Positions 9,781 through 18,167 of a stretch of 64,000 bases of DNA are shown here, piece by piece. Each line of letters begins with the position of its first letter. The stretch's first letter is position 1. Under the pieces are notes generated by a model that saw nothing but the letters and a program-made list of their open reading frames with translations, did no database searches and was not told where the DNA came from. The position numbers were made by a program, and so were the translations under genes. Origin of the DNA: Affinundibacterium macrobrachii (GTDB lineage Bacteria > Pseudomonadota > Gammaproteobacteria > Burkholderiales > Burkholderiaceae_D); contig NZ_BMYT01000002.1 in NCBI RefSeq assembly GCF_014652415.1, positions 620,001-684,000 of the forward strand, in the 5' to 3' direction.

Positions 9781-9917
9781 TATAGATTTATGAATAGCAT
9801 GCGATATCAACTATGCGTTGTTTAAGAATTTCGACAAATCGCATGGAGAGATTTGTGCTTTGAAGCCGCCGGTAATTGCGACGCTCCCAGTTATTACATT
9901 TTAAATGGGTAAGTTAA

Positions 9918-10991
9918 ATGAAGTCAGATAATGAGATTTACCGAGAAATTGCAGGTGCTTGTGCGGCCAGTATCTGCTGGATGATCGATTCAATTGTTAT
10001 TTTGGACGGTGAACTGAAAATCGAGGGATGGGCAATATTGTCTGAAGGGGCGTTCGATGATGTCGTGTTTGCCGTCAATGGTACGAAATTTTCAAGAATA
10101 AATTATCCGTTGCGTAGCCCAGACTTGGCCGAACATTTTTACTATTTCAATAATACAGAGAACGCTCGGTTCAGTTGTCAGATTGAAATTGAGAAAATAC
10201 CGAATAGACAATATTATTGTTTGGAATTTATACAGAACAACAATCAGGCCAAGGCTGCAAGAACATCATGGTGGTACTCAACTCATCAGGTAGTACTTCC
10301 ACGATTTGAAAGCGAAAGAATTGGTAGAGTAATTGGTTCCAATACCAATTTCAATTTCGAATTGGGGGGAGCTACTCTGTACAATAGAATTGAGTTGTAC
10401 TTACAGAATAAATTTGCAATTAGGTATGCAGATCTGAGTGCAATTCTGGATTGGGGTTGCGGCGCGGGTCGCCTGCTGAGGCATTTTGATCAATTAAGCG
10501 GAACAGAAGTATACGGTGCAGATATTGATCACGATAATCTTGAATCATGTATTGAAGAATTTCCTTTTGCGAAGTTTTCTCTACTTCCACTTAGACCGCC
10601 AACTAATTTACCAGAGCAGTATTTTGATCTGATTATTGGGATATCTGTCTGCACCCATCTCTCCGAGGAAAATCAATTTCTTTGGCTTGAGGAGTTGAAT
10701 CGGATCTCCAAGCCTGGCGCTTTAGTTCTGCTCTCTGTGCAAGGCGATGCTCAATCTGCTTTATACCGAGAAAGTGCATCTTTAATTCGAGAGAGGGATT
10801 CAAAGGGATTTGTTGTAAAAGGCGTTAATCCAGAGATAAACGGAATAATTGGTAAGTCTGATTATTATTTAGACGTCATTCAAACCCGTGAGAATATTTT
10901 GACCAACTGGAGACGCCATTTTGAAGTCATAGAATTTTTAGATGGTTTTGCAGCAAACCAAGATCTTGTCGTTTTAAGAAAACGAAATTAG
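9918..10991 (+). CDS. GWA-module SAM methyltransferase
   Basis: This 357-residue protein combines an N-terminal beta-rich module (about residues 20-115, with KIEGWAIL and a following RSPDL) and a C-terminal class I methyltransferase. Motif I is ILDWGCGAGRLLRHF at about residue 175, followed by GADID, then FDLIIGISVCTHL and RISKPGALVLL. The methyltransferase half resembles the second half of the sulfotransferase fusion. The N-terminal module is shared with the WbsX protein and the tandem GT2 protein, which suggests that enzymes of this locus share a targeting or acceptor-binding element. The likely role is methylation of a surface glycan; the position modified is unknown. A weak GGGTAAG precedes the ATG. 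Confidence 0.82.
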   Translation: MKSDNEIYREIAGACAASICWMIDSIVILDGELKIEGWAILSEGAFDDVVFAVNGTKFSRINYPLRSPDLAEHFYYFNNTENARFSCQIEIEKIPNRQYYCLEFIQNNNQAKAARTSWWYSTHQVVLPRFESERIGRVIGSNTNFNFELGGATLYNRIELYLQNKFAIRYADLSAILDWGCGAGRLLRHFDQLSGTEVYGADIDHDNLESCIEEFPFAKFSLLPLRPPTNLPEQYFDLIIGISVCTHLSEENQFLWLEELNRISKPGALVLLSVQGDAQSALYRESASLIRERDSKGFVVKGVNPEINGIIGKSDYYLDVIQTRENILTNWRRHFEVIEFLDGFAANQDLVVLRKRN

Positions 10992-11178
10992 TGAATATTT
11001 TTATGTTTAGCGAAGGGGCAAGAATGAGTACTTGCTGGAGCTGGATCGCTGTTTGGTTTCAAGTTGATTGAACATAAGCTATGTGATTGATGCAAATAAC
11101 GCTTGTGTTGAGAATCTAGATCCGTCGCATGTTGATAATGAATTCCAATAAAAGACAATATCTGCGACTTTTTGCAAA

Positions 11179-11808
11179 ATGAAAGAACTTGTAATGACCA
11201 AAATCAGTAAAAATGTTCAATGGCAGCATATTCAAGTTAGTCGTCAAGACCGAGAGAAGCAAAACGAACATCGTAGTTGCATCATCTGGCTTACAGGCTT
11301 ATCTGGAGCGGGTAAGTCAACCTTAGCTCAAGCGCTGGATCTATATCTATTCGAGCAAGGAATGCGATCTTTTGTTTTAGATGGCGATAATGTTCGGCAT
11401 GGGCTTTGTGGCGACTTAGGTTTTGCCAACGATGATAGGGTTGAGAATATCCGACGTGTAGGCGAAGTCGCCAAATTGTTTTTGGATGCTGGAGTGATTG
11501 TTATTGCGGCGTTTATTTCACCATTTAAGCAAGAACGGGATCGCGTGAGAGCTCTGGTCGCAGATCGAGATTTTATTGAGGTTTATTGTGAATGCCCTTT
11601 GACTGTGTGTGAACGGCGTGATGTTAAAGGTTTGTATAAGAAGGCAAGGTCTGGCGATATTGCTAATTTCACAGGTATTTCCTCTCCTTATGAGGTACCA
11701 GAAAGTCCGGAAATAATCGTCAATACACATGCGCAGGCAATTGATGAGTGTATTAATGATATTGTTGCTTATCTTTCCTTTGGTGGATATTTAGACAAAA
11801 ATTTGTGA
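11179..11808 (+). CDS. cysC: Adenylylsulfate (APS) kinase
   Basis: CysC phosphorylates adenosine 5'-phosphosulfate to PAPS, the sulfate donor for sulfotransferases. The Walker A loop is GLSGAGKST (about residue 40), DGDNVRHGL follows, then ENIRRVGEVAKLF and FISPFKQERDRVR, all strongly conserved in APS kinases. At 209 residues the length is normal (about 200). No cysN, cysD or cysH is adjacent, which argues against an assimilation operon; the gene sits between glycan enzymes and 4.9 kb from a sulfotransferase, so it probably feeds glycan sulfation. ATP sulfurylase must come from elsewhere. A second ATG at 11194 is an alternative start; neither has a strong ribosome binding site. Confidence 0.95.
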   Translation: MKELVMTKISKNVQWQHIQVSRQDREKQNEHRSCIIWLTGLSGAGKSTLAQALDLYLFEQGMRSFVLDGDNVRHGLCGDLGFANDDRVENIRRVGEVAKLFLDAGVIVIAAFISPFKQERDRVRALVADRDFIEVYCECPLTVCERRDVKGLYKKARSGDIANFTGISSPYEVPESPEIIVNTHAQAIDECINDIVAYLSFGGYLDKNL

Positions 11809-11887
11809 CGTCGAGAGATATTTTTTAAATATAAAATATATTATTTGTTTAAATATTTTTTGGAGCTCGTTTATTTGAAAAATAATG

Positions 11888-11915
11888 TTGCATATCCCAA
11901 AATCCGACTTATAAT
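11888..11915 (+). promoter_or_regulatory. Sigma70 promoter for the DUF4214 surface protein
   Basis: TTGCAT (11888-11893) and a perfect TATAAT (11910-11915) are 16 bp apart. Transcription would start near 11922, giving a leader of about 50 nt with AAGGAG at 11962-11967, 6 nt before the ATG. Strong promoter and strong ribosome binding site together suggest an abundant product. Confidence 0.65.
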
Positions 11916-11973
11916 ACTTTCTCAAGTGTAAAATTATTTTTAGCATGAATGTCCAACATTCAAGGAGTCAAGC

Positions 11974-13020
11974 ATGTACGATAAGGATGGAAGTGCCGTT
12001 CAAACAGCATTACAGCAAGCAAATCCTGTTGTTTTTAGCGAGTCAACAATCAATCAAATCTTGGCGTTAGCTACAAAAGACAATACTAAGGTTACTTTTG
12101 ATGAGACGACTCCTGACGCGAGTGGTAATGTGACTGTAGGTTCTGGAACTGATGTTGTTTTAGTGAACTCTTCTAATACTTTCGCTACGACCGTTAAGCC
12201 GCCTGCAAATGCTCCTGTCGTAATCTTTCAAGGTAAAGGCGGCGTGGTTGCTTCGATTAATGATCCTGCCGCGACAGTCCCTTCTGCTGATCAGACGAAA
12301 GTTGATCGCATTGTGATTGGCTCAGCTGGTAACGATATAATCGCTATAGGTGATGCAAGAAATACCAAGATTATCTTGGGTACCGGCAATAGCACTGTAG
12401 GAACTGGCCTCGGTGTCGATACAGTTGAAGCTGGCTTAGGCAATAGCACAATTATTGGAGGTAGCGGTGATTATGCAGTTGTTAAGTTAGCCGGTAATGC
12501 ATCAAACTACGTTGTAGCTGGGAATAATGGTCATGTAGTTATAACAGATATGACAACAAAAAAGACTACGGATATTTCAAAAATCCAGTATGTTCAGTTA
12601 GATAATGGTAATGCTTTAGTCTTTGCTAAGAATTCATTAGAGGGACAAATAGCTACTTTGTACCATACAATGTTTGGACGCTATGCCGACGCTGGTGGTT
12701 TGGATTACTGGTTTGATGCAGCTAAAGGTGGGGCGACATTAAAGCAGATTGCAGGGGCTTTCGCTGCATCGAGTGAATATGCGCCGTATGTCTCACAGAC
12801 CAACGAACAATTTATTCAAAGCTTGTACAAAAATACGTTTAATCGTGCTGGTGAAGATGCAGGTGTGGCTTATTGGTTGGATCAATTGAGTCACGGGCAG
12901 ACAAGGGTTGATGTTATTTCAAATTTTGCTACGATTGCCATACAGAATGTTATGCATGAGGCGCCAAATCAAGAGGCGCAAATTGTTGGTTCAGTGTCGA
13001 TTGTTACCGGTATTGTTTAG
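11974..13020 (+). CDS. RTX-like DUF4214-domain surface protein
   Basis: This 348-residue acidic, Gly/Asn/Thr/Val-rich protein has no N-terminal signal peptide. Residues 115-165 carry RTX-like glycine-rich segments (GSAGNDIIAIGD, LGTGNSTVG, LGNSTIIGGSGD). Residues 220-325 form a DUF4214 region with two internal repeats (LYHTMFGRYADAGGLDYW and LYKNTFNRAGEDAGVAYW). This composition is typical of proteins exported by type I secretion and kept at the cell surface; no ABC exporter is present in the window. It is the only obvious extracellular protein in the glycan locus and has its own promoter, ribosome binding site and terminator. It is a candidate acceptor or companion of the glycan, which is inference. 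It is short for the family, which often exceeds 500 residues. Confidence 0.8.
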   Translation: MYDKDGSAVQTALQQANPVVFSESTINQILALATKDNTKVTFDETTPDASGNVTVGSGTDVVLVNSSNTFATTVKPPANAPVVIFQGKGGVVASINDPAATVPSADQTKVDRIVIGSAGNDIIAIGDARNTKIILGTGNSTVGTGLGVDTVEAGLGNSTIIGGSGDYAVVKLAGNASNYVVAGNNGHVVITDMTTKKTTDISKIQYVQLDNGNALVFAKNSLEGQIATLYHTMFGRYADAGGLDYWFDAAKGGATLKQIAGAFAASSEYAPYVSQTNEQFIQSLYKNTFNRAGEDAGVAYWLDQLSHGQTRVDVISNFATIAIQNVMHEAPNQEAQIVGSVSIVTGIV

Positions 13021-13028
13021 TAAAATTT

Positions 13029-15077
13029 ATGCATAACACAGAGGGGGCTTTTGCCCCCCTTTTTTTTGATCTGTGTGTTCCTTCGCTGCGTGCTGATGCA
13101 GCGCTTAACATGGCATTGCAGGCATTGGAGTGTGAGGACTTCGCCACTGCACTGATTTCCGCAGAATATGTTTGTCGTCGTTTCCCAGCGAGTAGTATCG
13201 CGGCAGTTCTGCGCGCTCAAATTCTGCAGCGCTGCCAACCTCAGATCGCTTCTAAAGCGTGGTACCACGCCTGGTGTATCGATCCGCAAGATTTTTTTCT
13301 ACAAGATGCTTTACTTGATGCTTGGTTCAGTTCTGGTGCTAAGCAAAGTGTTCTTGAGTTGGCGCCTTTATTTTTACCAGCACGTTGTAAAAAGTACGGG
13401 GCGCAATACTTTTCTTTGGTCAATCATATAGCAGGTGAAGAAAAAGCGACTTTGGGTGTGTGTTGGAGAACCGACGTTGCGATAGCGGGTAGAGTTTTTG
13501 CCCCTCCAAAAGTGAATGGTGAATACCCAAAAGTTCGTTTGCTTATCTCAAATCAGGATCACCAATTTGCTTACGAGCTAACGGCAGATGGACAAGTTTT
13601 TACAATAGATTGTCCATATCCAAATTCAGTTTGGTCAGTTGCTTTTGTTCAGGTTGAGCAATCATCTGCTCCCCAAATGTTGTATGGGTCACCATTAAGT
13701 TTTTCTGCTATTGAGCACCGCATAGGATCGCCTAAATCGCAGGCACTTCGCGTTACACAAGACTTGACTTCGGATTCGGCTCGTAATCGTGTTTGCATTT
13801 TAATTCCGGTTTATCGTGGCTTCATGCAGGTGCAAGCTTGCTTAAATAGTGTGCTGCAAAGTTTGGATGATAATAAGGCGGAGATATCGGTCTTAGTGAT
13901 CGACGACGCTAGTCCTGAGCCTGCTATTTCCAAATGGCTAGATGATTTAGCCGCACAAGCAAAAATTATCTTGCTAAGAAATACCTATAATCTTGGTTTT
14001 ATCGAAACTGTAAATCGTGGGCTACGTCGCGCCGCAATGATGGATGCCGATGTGTTGTTACTTAACGCGGATACTTTGGTACATTCCAATTGGGTAGATA
14101 GGATGAGCCATGCGTTATATAGTGCCGCAGATATTGCTTCGGTCACACCATGGTCAAACAATGGCGAGATCAGTAGCTTTCCAAAAATTGCGGTAAATAG
14201 TCCGACACCTAATTTCCAGCAAATAATGCGTATTGATGGGCGTGTGGCGGCATTGCACGAGTCTGGTCAAATATCTGATGTAGAAGTTCCCGCTTGTTGT
14301 GGATTTGCGATGCTAATGCGGTCTGAAGTTATACGTCAAATTGGCCTGTTGGATGGATATGAATTGATAAGAGGTTATAGTGAGGAAGTTGATTGGTGTC
14401 TGCGAGCAAGTGCAAAAGGTTATCGCCATTTAGTCGCTACAAGTGTGTTTGTTGCTCACGCTGGAGGCGTGTCATTTGGTGCGGAGAAGATTTATAGAGT
14501 AGCTCAAAATCGTGCAGTCATTGCTTCTCGTTATCCCAGCTACTATCAGGCTTATCATCAATTTCTTAAAGAAGATCCACTGCAAGATGCACGTCATTTA
14601 ATTCACAGCACATTATTAGAAGATGAATGTGATTGGCTGATGCGTATTGAATCAAATGACGTCGGCAAAATATCCAGTCTGCGTGCATTGCCAGCTCCAA
14701 TACAAGGTTCTTATGAGCGAATTGCTGTTTGGGAAAACAGGATAGGATCTGTTTTTTCTCAGAAAATTTTGCAGTTGGCACGACTCCTAGCGACGCATGT
14801 TGTAACTTGTGCGGTTGAAGATCGCTTAGTTCACTTAAGGTTGTTGATTATTGGTGAGGTCAGTGAAGCCTTGTGGCACACCGGCGTTGTGGATGTATTG
14901 CCTTCAATTGGGTTTAAACAAAAGCCATTATTGAGCAATGTTGAAATACTTGGTTTCGCAGGGTGCAGGGAAGTTTTAATAGAGTCCGACCTGCAAGTTG
15001 CGTTAAATATCGACCAGGTACAAGTAAATGAGGATTTTGATCCTGCGATGTATTTAGATAATTGGAAAAAGCGCTGA
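13029..15077 (+). CDS. Family 2 glycosyltransferase with helical N-terminal region
   Basis: The GT2 domain spans about residues 250-500: VCILIPVYRGFMQV, VLVIDDASPEP, LRNTYNLGF, LLNADTL as DXD-type motif, and GYSEEVDWCLRA. Residues 20-100 look like tetratricopeptide-type helices (ALNMALQALECEDFATALISA), residues 140-230 look beta-rich, and about 180 C-terminal residues have no clear fold. Start: the first ATG (13029) would place the terminator hairpin at 13043-13067 within codons 5-13. The next in-frame ATG, at 13110, would give 655 residues and avoid it, though it would split a plausible helix. Neither has a good ribosome binding site, so the start is unsettled. The stop shares one base with the next gene's ATG, showing tight coupling. 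Confidence 0.82.
   Translation: MHNTEGAFAPLFFDLCVPSLRADAALNMALQALECEDFATALISAEYVCRRFPASSIAAVLRAQILQRCQPQIASKAWYHAWCIDPQDFFLQDALLDAWFSSGAKQSVLELAPLFLPARCKKYGAQYFSLVNHIAGEEKATLGVCWRTDVAIAGRVFAPPKVNGEYPKVRLLISNQDHQFAYELTADGQVFTIDCPYPNSVWSVAFVQVEQSSAPQMLYGSPLSFSAIEHRIGSPKSQALRVTQDLTSDSARNRVCILIPVYRGFMQVQACLNSVLQSLDDNKAEISVLVIDDASPEPAISKWLDDLAAQAKIILLRNTYNLGFIETVNRGLRRAAMMDADVLLLNADTLVHSNWVDRMSHALYSAADIASVTPWSNNGEISSFPKIAVNSPTPNFQQIMRIDGRVAALHESGQISDVEVPACCGFAMLMRSEVIRQIGLLDGYELIRGYSEEVDWCLRASAKGYRHLVATSVFVAHAGGVSFGAEKIYRVAQNRAVIASRYPSYYQAYHQFLKEDPLQDARHLIHSTLLEDECDWLMRIESNDVGKISSLRALPAPIQGSYERIAVWENRIGSVFSQKILQLARLLATHVVTCAVEDRLVHLRLLIIGEVSEALWHTGVVDVLPSIGFKQKPLLSNVEILGFAGCREVLIESDLQVALNIDQVQVNEDFDPAMYLDNWKKR
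13043..13067 (+). terminator. Strong intrinsic terminator after the DUF4214 gene
   Basis: GGGGGC (13043-13048), a TTTT loop and GCCCCC (13053-13058) are followed by a run of eight T (13060-13067). It begins 22 nt after the DUF4214 stop codon. It also lies inside the longest open frame of the next gene, which bears on that gene's start. Confidence 0.9.
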
Positions 15078-17512
15078 TGGAAAATTTCATTTCGCCTTGG
15101 TGTGGGGCTGTCGACGGCTTCCATAAAAATTTGTTATACGGATGGGCGTTGAATCGGCTTGATCCAAATTCTCGCGTGGTCTTAGAGATATGCCTGAATA
15201 GTGAGGTGATAGGTTGTGTGATTGCTGATGTTATGCGAAGTGACTTAGCTGCTATTTTCAGAGACCTTTCTTTTCCCGATACTGTTCAAGATCGCCCTCA
15301 TGATCTTTGCCACGGATTTGTCGCCGACTTGGGCGCAGGCTATCAAGCAGCAGATGGCAGTTTATTTGCTCGAGTGGCGAATACCGACGTTATTCTCTCT
15401 GGTAAGATTGATTTGAGCGCACCAGAAAAACCTCCAATATCGCTAACAAGTAATGTGTTTTCAGATGGTGCTCTATGTTTATTGGGTTGGTGCATAGACT
15501 CCAGAGATACTATGGCACATAAGGAAGTAAAAGCATTTCTTGGGGAGCGACTCATTGCGCATGCTCTAGCCGATCTGTTGCATCCTGCTTTACGTTCATA
15601 CGATGTTGGTTCACACGGGTTTGAATTAAATTTGCCGCTTGATTTGGCTGATGGACAAGTGCATAGCGTTCGAGTGACTGATGCACTTGGTAATGAATTA
15701 AATGGTAGTCCCGTATCTGTGTGTTGCTATGCTTCAGGTGGCAAGACGTTAGTTGACCCAGACCGCGAGCCAGTTATTGCGCAATTACTGGAATCTTACG
15801 AGCGCTATTTGCCGCGTAGTTTGGGAATGAGTTCTTATCGAGAGTGGTCGTCGTTATTTGAAGTGGCACCGACACAGGTTCCTACAAAGAAAAAATCGCT
15901 ACCGAAACCACGTGTTGGGATTATTGTGTGTGCAGGAAGTTTTGAGAATGGCGTTCGTCAGTCAGCCGAATTTTCGCAGGCGTTGCAGGACACTCTACTT
16001 AGCTTAGAACAGCAAGATTTCAAACCACATATTTATTTGTCAAATGCCTTACAAATTTCACGTGCAGGAAAGCGCCAGCAACGAGCAACACAGTCGTTTG
16101 CAGAATTGTTGCAAAAGGCGCTGGATGATCAATGCGATGTGATTACTTGTGTTCGGCTTGGTGATACTTTGTTACCGCATGCGGTTAGTTGTGCGTTGGA
16201 AGGTTTTGTCAGCTCCGCTACGGAAATCGTTTATACCGACAGTGAGTTTGCCGGAGTACCTTGGTTTAAACCAGCTTGGAACCCTGAATATGCGCTATCG
16301 AGTGATTATCCTTTGGCGTTTATGCTGGTGCGTCGTGAAGTTCTTGAATCTTATTTGAAGAATAAATCGATGCCCTTGGATCACGCCGAGTTCTCGTGGG
16401 GAATGTTAGCGATGGTTTGGCCGCGCGGTGAACGCGCAATTGTGCATGTGCCACGTGTGTTGTATCAACTTAATTTTGCTATGAGTGAATCAGAAGCGGA
16501 AAGACGTACTGAAGCAGCTCAATTGGTCCTGCAAGAATTAGAGCCGGAATCTAGGCTATTGCCGCATAAGCCAAATACTGGTGAATTTGCCGCGCGTCGA
16601 ATTTGTAGACATTTAAATCAGCAAGAACGTAATATCGCGGTGACTCTCATTATTCCAACGCGTGATCGAGTGAATTTATTGAGTCGTTGCATTAGCACAT
16701 TGCAAGCACATACTGATTGGCCAAATCTGGAAATCATAGTTATTGATAACGATTCGGTTGAGGCGAAAACGAAAACCTATTTTCGGCGTATCGAAAACCA
16801 AGGTATAAAAATTCTCTCAATACCTGGTGTGTTTAATTTCGCCACTTTAAATAATCAAGCCGTTAACGTTGCTAAGGGTGAAGTTGTTGGCTTGATTAAT
16901 AATGATATCGAGGCTTTGCATGATGGATGGCTTGACGAGATAATGAGTCATTTACTGCGACCGAATGTGGGGGCAGTTGGTGCCAAACTACTCTGGCCAA
17001 ATGGGATGGTACAACACGGCGGCGTGCTGCTCGGCGTTGGAAATGTTGCCGCACATTTTGGTAATCGGCTTGCTGATCAAGATTGGGGCGACCATGGTCG
17101 TAACCAACTATTACAGCAGGTGAGCAGTGTGACAGCAGCGTGCTTGTTCCTGCGCAAGTGCGATTATTTTGCTGTGGGTGGCATGGATGGCGATGCGTTT
17201 CCTGTTGCTTTCAATGATGTTGATTTGTGTTTGAAATTGCGCCAACTGGGTAAGTCCATTCTCTGGACGCCTTACGCGCGCTTATTGCATGCGGAGTCCG
17301 CTAGTCGAGGGCATGAGGATACGCCACAAAAGAGAGCAAGGGCGGAACGTGAAATTGAGATATTTAGGCAACGATGGGGGGCATGTTTGCTGCGTGACCC
17401 AGCATATCATCCTAGCCTTAATCTTGATTCACATCGACATGCCTTCGCGGGATTAGCATTACCTCCTCGCGATCGAGCCCCGCGAGATGCACGCTTGTTT
17501 AAACATGAATAA
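15077..17512 (+). CDS. Tandem GT2 glycosyltransferase with two GWA modules
   Basis: This is an 811-residue protein. Residues 5-110 and 120-215 are two copies of the beta-rich module (LYGWALNRLDP with MRSDL, and LLGWCIDSRD with ADLLHPAL). Residues 275-515 look like a degenerate GT2 domain: YTDSEF and WFKPAWNPEYALSSDYPLAF are retained, but the opening nucleotide-binding strand is altered. Residues 520-770 are an intact GT2 domain with VTLIIPTRDRVNLL, IIVIDNDS, LINNDIEAL and FNDVDLCLKL. The second domain should be catalytic, probably rhamnosyltransferase-like. Start: a TTG at 15062 is in frame, but ATG 15077 overlaps the previous stop by one base (TGATG) and has GGAAAAAG about 8 nt upstream, so it is preferred. 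Confidence 0.86.
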   Translation: MENFISPWCGAVDGFHKNLLYGWALNRLDPNSRVVLEICLNSEVIGCVIADVMRSDLAAIFRDLSFPDTVQDRPHDLCHGFVADLGAGYQAADGSLFARVANTDVILSGKIDLSAPEKPPISLTSNVFSDGALCLLGWCIDSRDTMAHKEVKAFLGERLIAHALADLLHPALRSYDVGSHGFELNLPLDLADGQVHSVRVTDALGNELNGSPVSVCCYASGGKTLVDPDREPVIAQLLESYERYLPRSLGMSSYREWSSLFEVAPTQVPTKKKSLPKPRVGIIVCAGSFENGVRQSAEFSQALQDTLLSLEQQDFKPHIYLSNALQISRAGKRQQRATQSFAELLQKALDDQCDVITCVRLGDTLLPHAVSCALEGFVSSATEIVYTDSEFAGVPWFKPAWNPEYALSSDYPLAFMLVRREVLESYLKNKSMPLDHAEFSWGMLAMVWPRGERAIVHVPRVLYQLNFAMSESEAERRTEAAQLVLQELEPESRLLPHKPNTGEFAARRICRHLNQQERNIAVTLIIPTRDRVNLLSRCISTLQAHTDWPNLEIIVIDNDSVEAKTKTYFRRIENQGIKILSIPGVFNFATLNNQAVNVAKGEVVGLINNDIEALHDGWLDEIMSHLLRPNVGAVGAKLLWPNGMVQHGGVLLGVGNVAAHFGNRLADQDWGDHGRNQLLQQVSSVTAACLFLRKCDYFAVGGMDGDAFPVAFNDVDLCLKLRQLGKSILWTPYARLLHAESASRGHEDTPQKRARAEREIEIFRQRWGACLLRDPAYHPSLNLDSHRHAFAGLALPPRDRAPRDARLFKHE

Positions 17513-18167
17513 TTCGCTTATGCAAACTCACTTACAAAGTATCGAGCGCGAAATGAATTCCGAGACCGCGAAAGAAAGTCTTCAATTACTGCATGTTGGT
17601 TGTGGCCAGTCTAGGCGCGACGCATTACCGCTTTTTTTTCAGTCGACACAATGGAATGAAATCCGCTTAGATATTGATCCTGATGTCAATCCAGATATTC
17701 ATGGCAGCATTCTTGATTTGAGCGCGGTGCCCGATGCCAGCGTTGATGCGATCTGGTCATCACATAACTTGGAGCATGTGAATTCGTTTGAAGTGCCAAT
17801 TGCTTTGGCAGAATTTCGCAGAGTTCTAAAGCCCAGCGGCTTTGTGTTAATTACTGTCCCAGATCTTCGTGCAGTTGCAAAATATGTTGCAAGTCACGAT
17901 TTGGATCAGCCTTTATATCAATCTGCTGTTGGTCCGATTATGGCAATGGATGTGATGTTTGGGCATCAGGCATCCATCGCAAAAGGTAATCACTATATGG
18001 CACATCGGACAGGATTTACTTCTAATTTGTTGGGCAAAGTTTTGCTGAATGCAGGCTTTAGCGAAGTACGTGTACATGAGGGGCAGCGCTGGGATTTATG
18101 GGCACTAGCGACTTTGCCAGACACTAGTTCAACGATATTTCAGGAGTTGGAGAGTGTATTGCGATGA
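17505..18167 (+). CDS. SAM-dependent methyltransferase
   Basis: About 220 residues form a class I methyltransferase. LLHVGCGQSRRDALP is motif I, IRLDIDPDVNPDI gives the acidic SAM ribose contact, and SVDAIWSSHNLEHV then FRRVLKPSGFVLITVPDL are the post-motif strands. It resembles the small methyltransferases that accompany glycosyltransferases in surface-glycan clusters. Start: ATG 17487, 17505 and 17520 are all in frame; 17505 gives an 8-nt overlap with the preceding stop (ATGAATAA), the usual coupled form, but none has a clear ribosome binding site. Its stop overlaps the next start as ATGA. It is therefore the middle member of a tightly coupled run from 13029 to 19369. Confidence 0.85.
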   Translation: MNNSLMQTHLQSIEREMNSETAKESLQLLHVGCGQSRRDALPLFFQSTQWNEIRLDIDPDVNPDIHGSILDLSAVPDASVDAIWSSHNLEHVNSFEVPIALAEFRRVLKPSGFVLITVPDLRAVAKYVASHDLDQPLYQSAVGPIMAMDVMFGHQASIAKGNHYMAHRTGFTSNLLGKVLLNAGFSEVRVHEGQRWDLWALATLPDTSSTIFQELESVLR

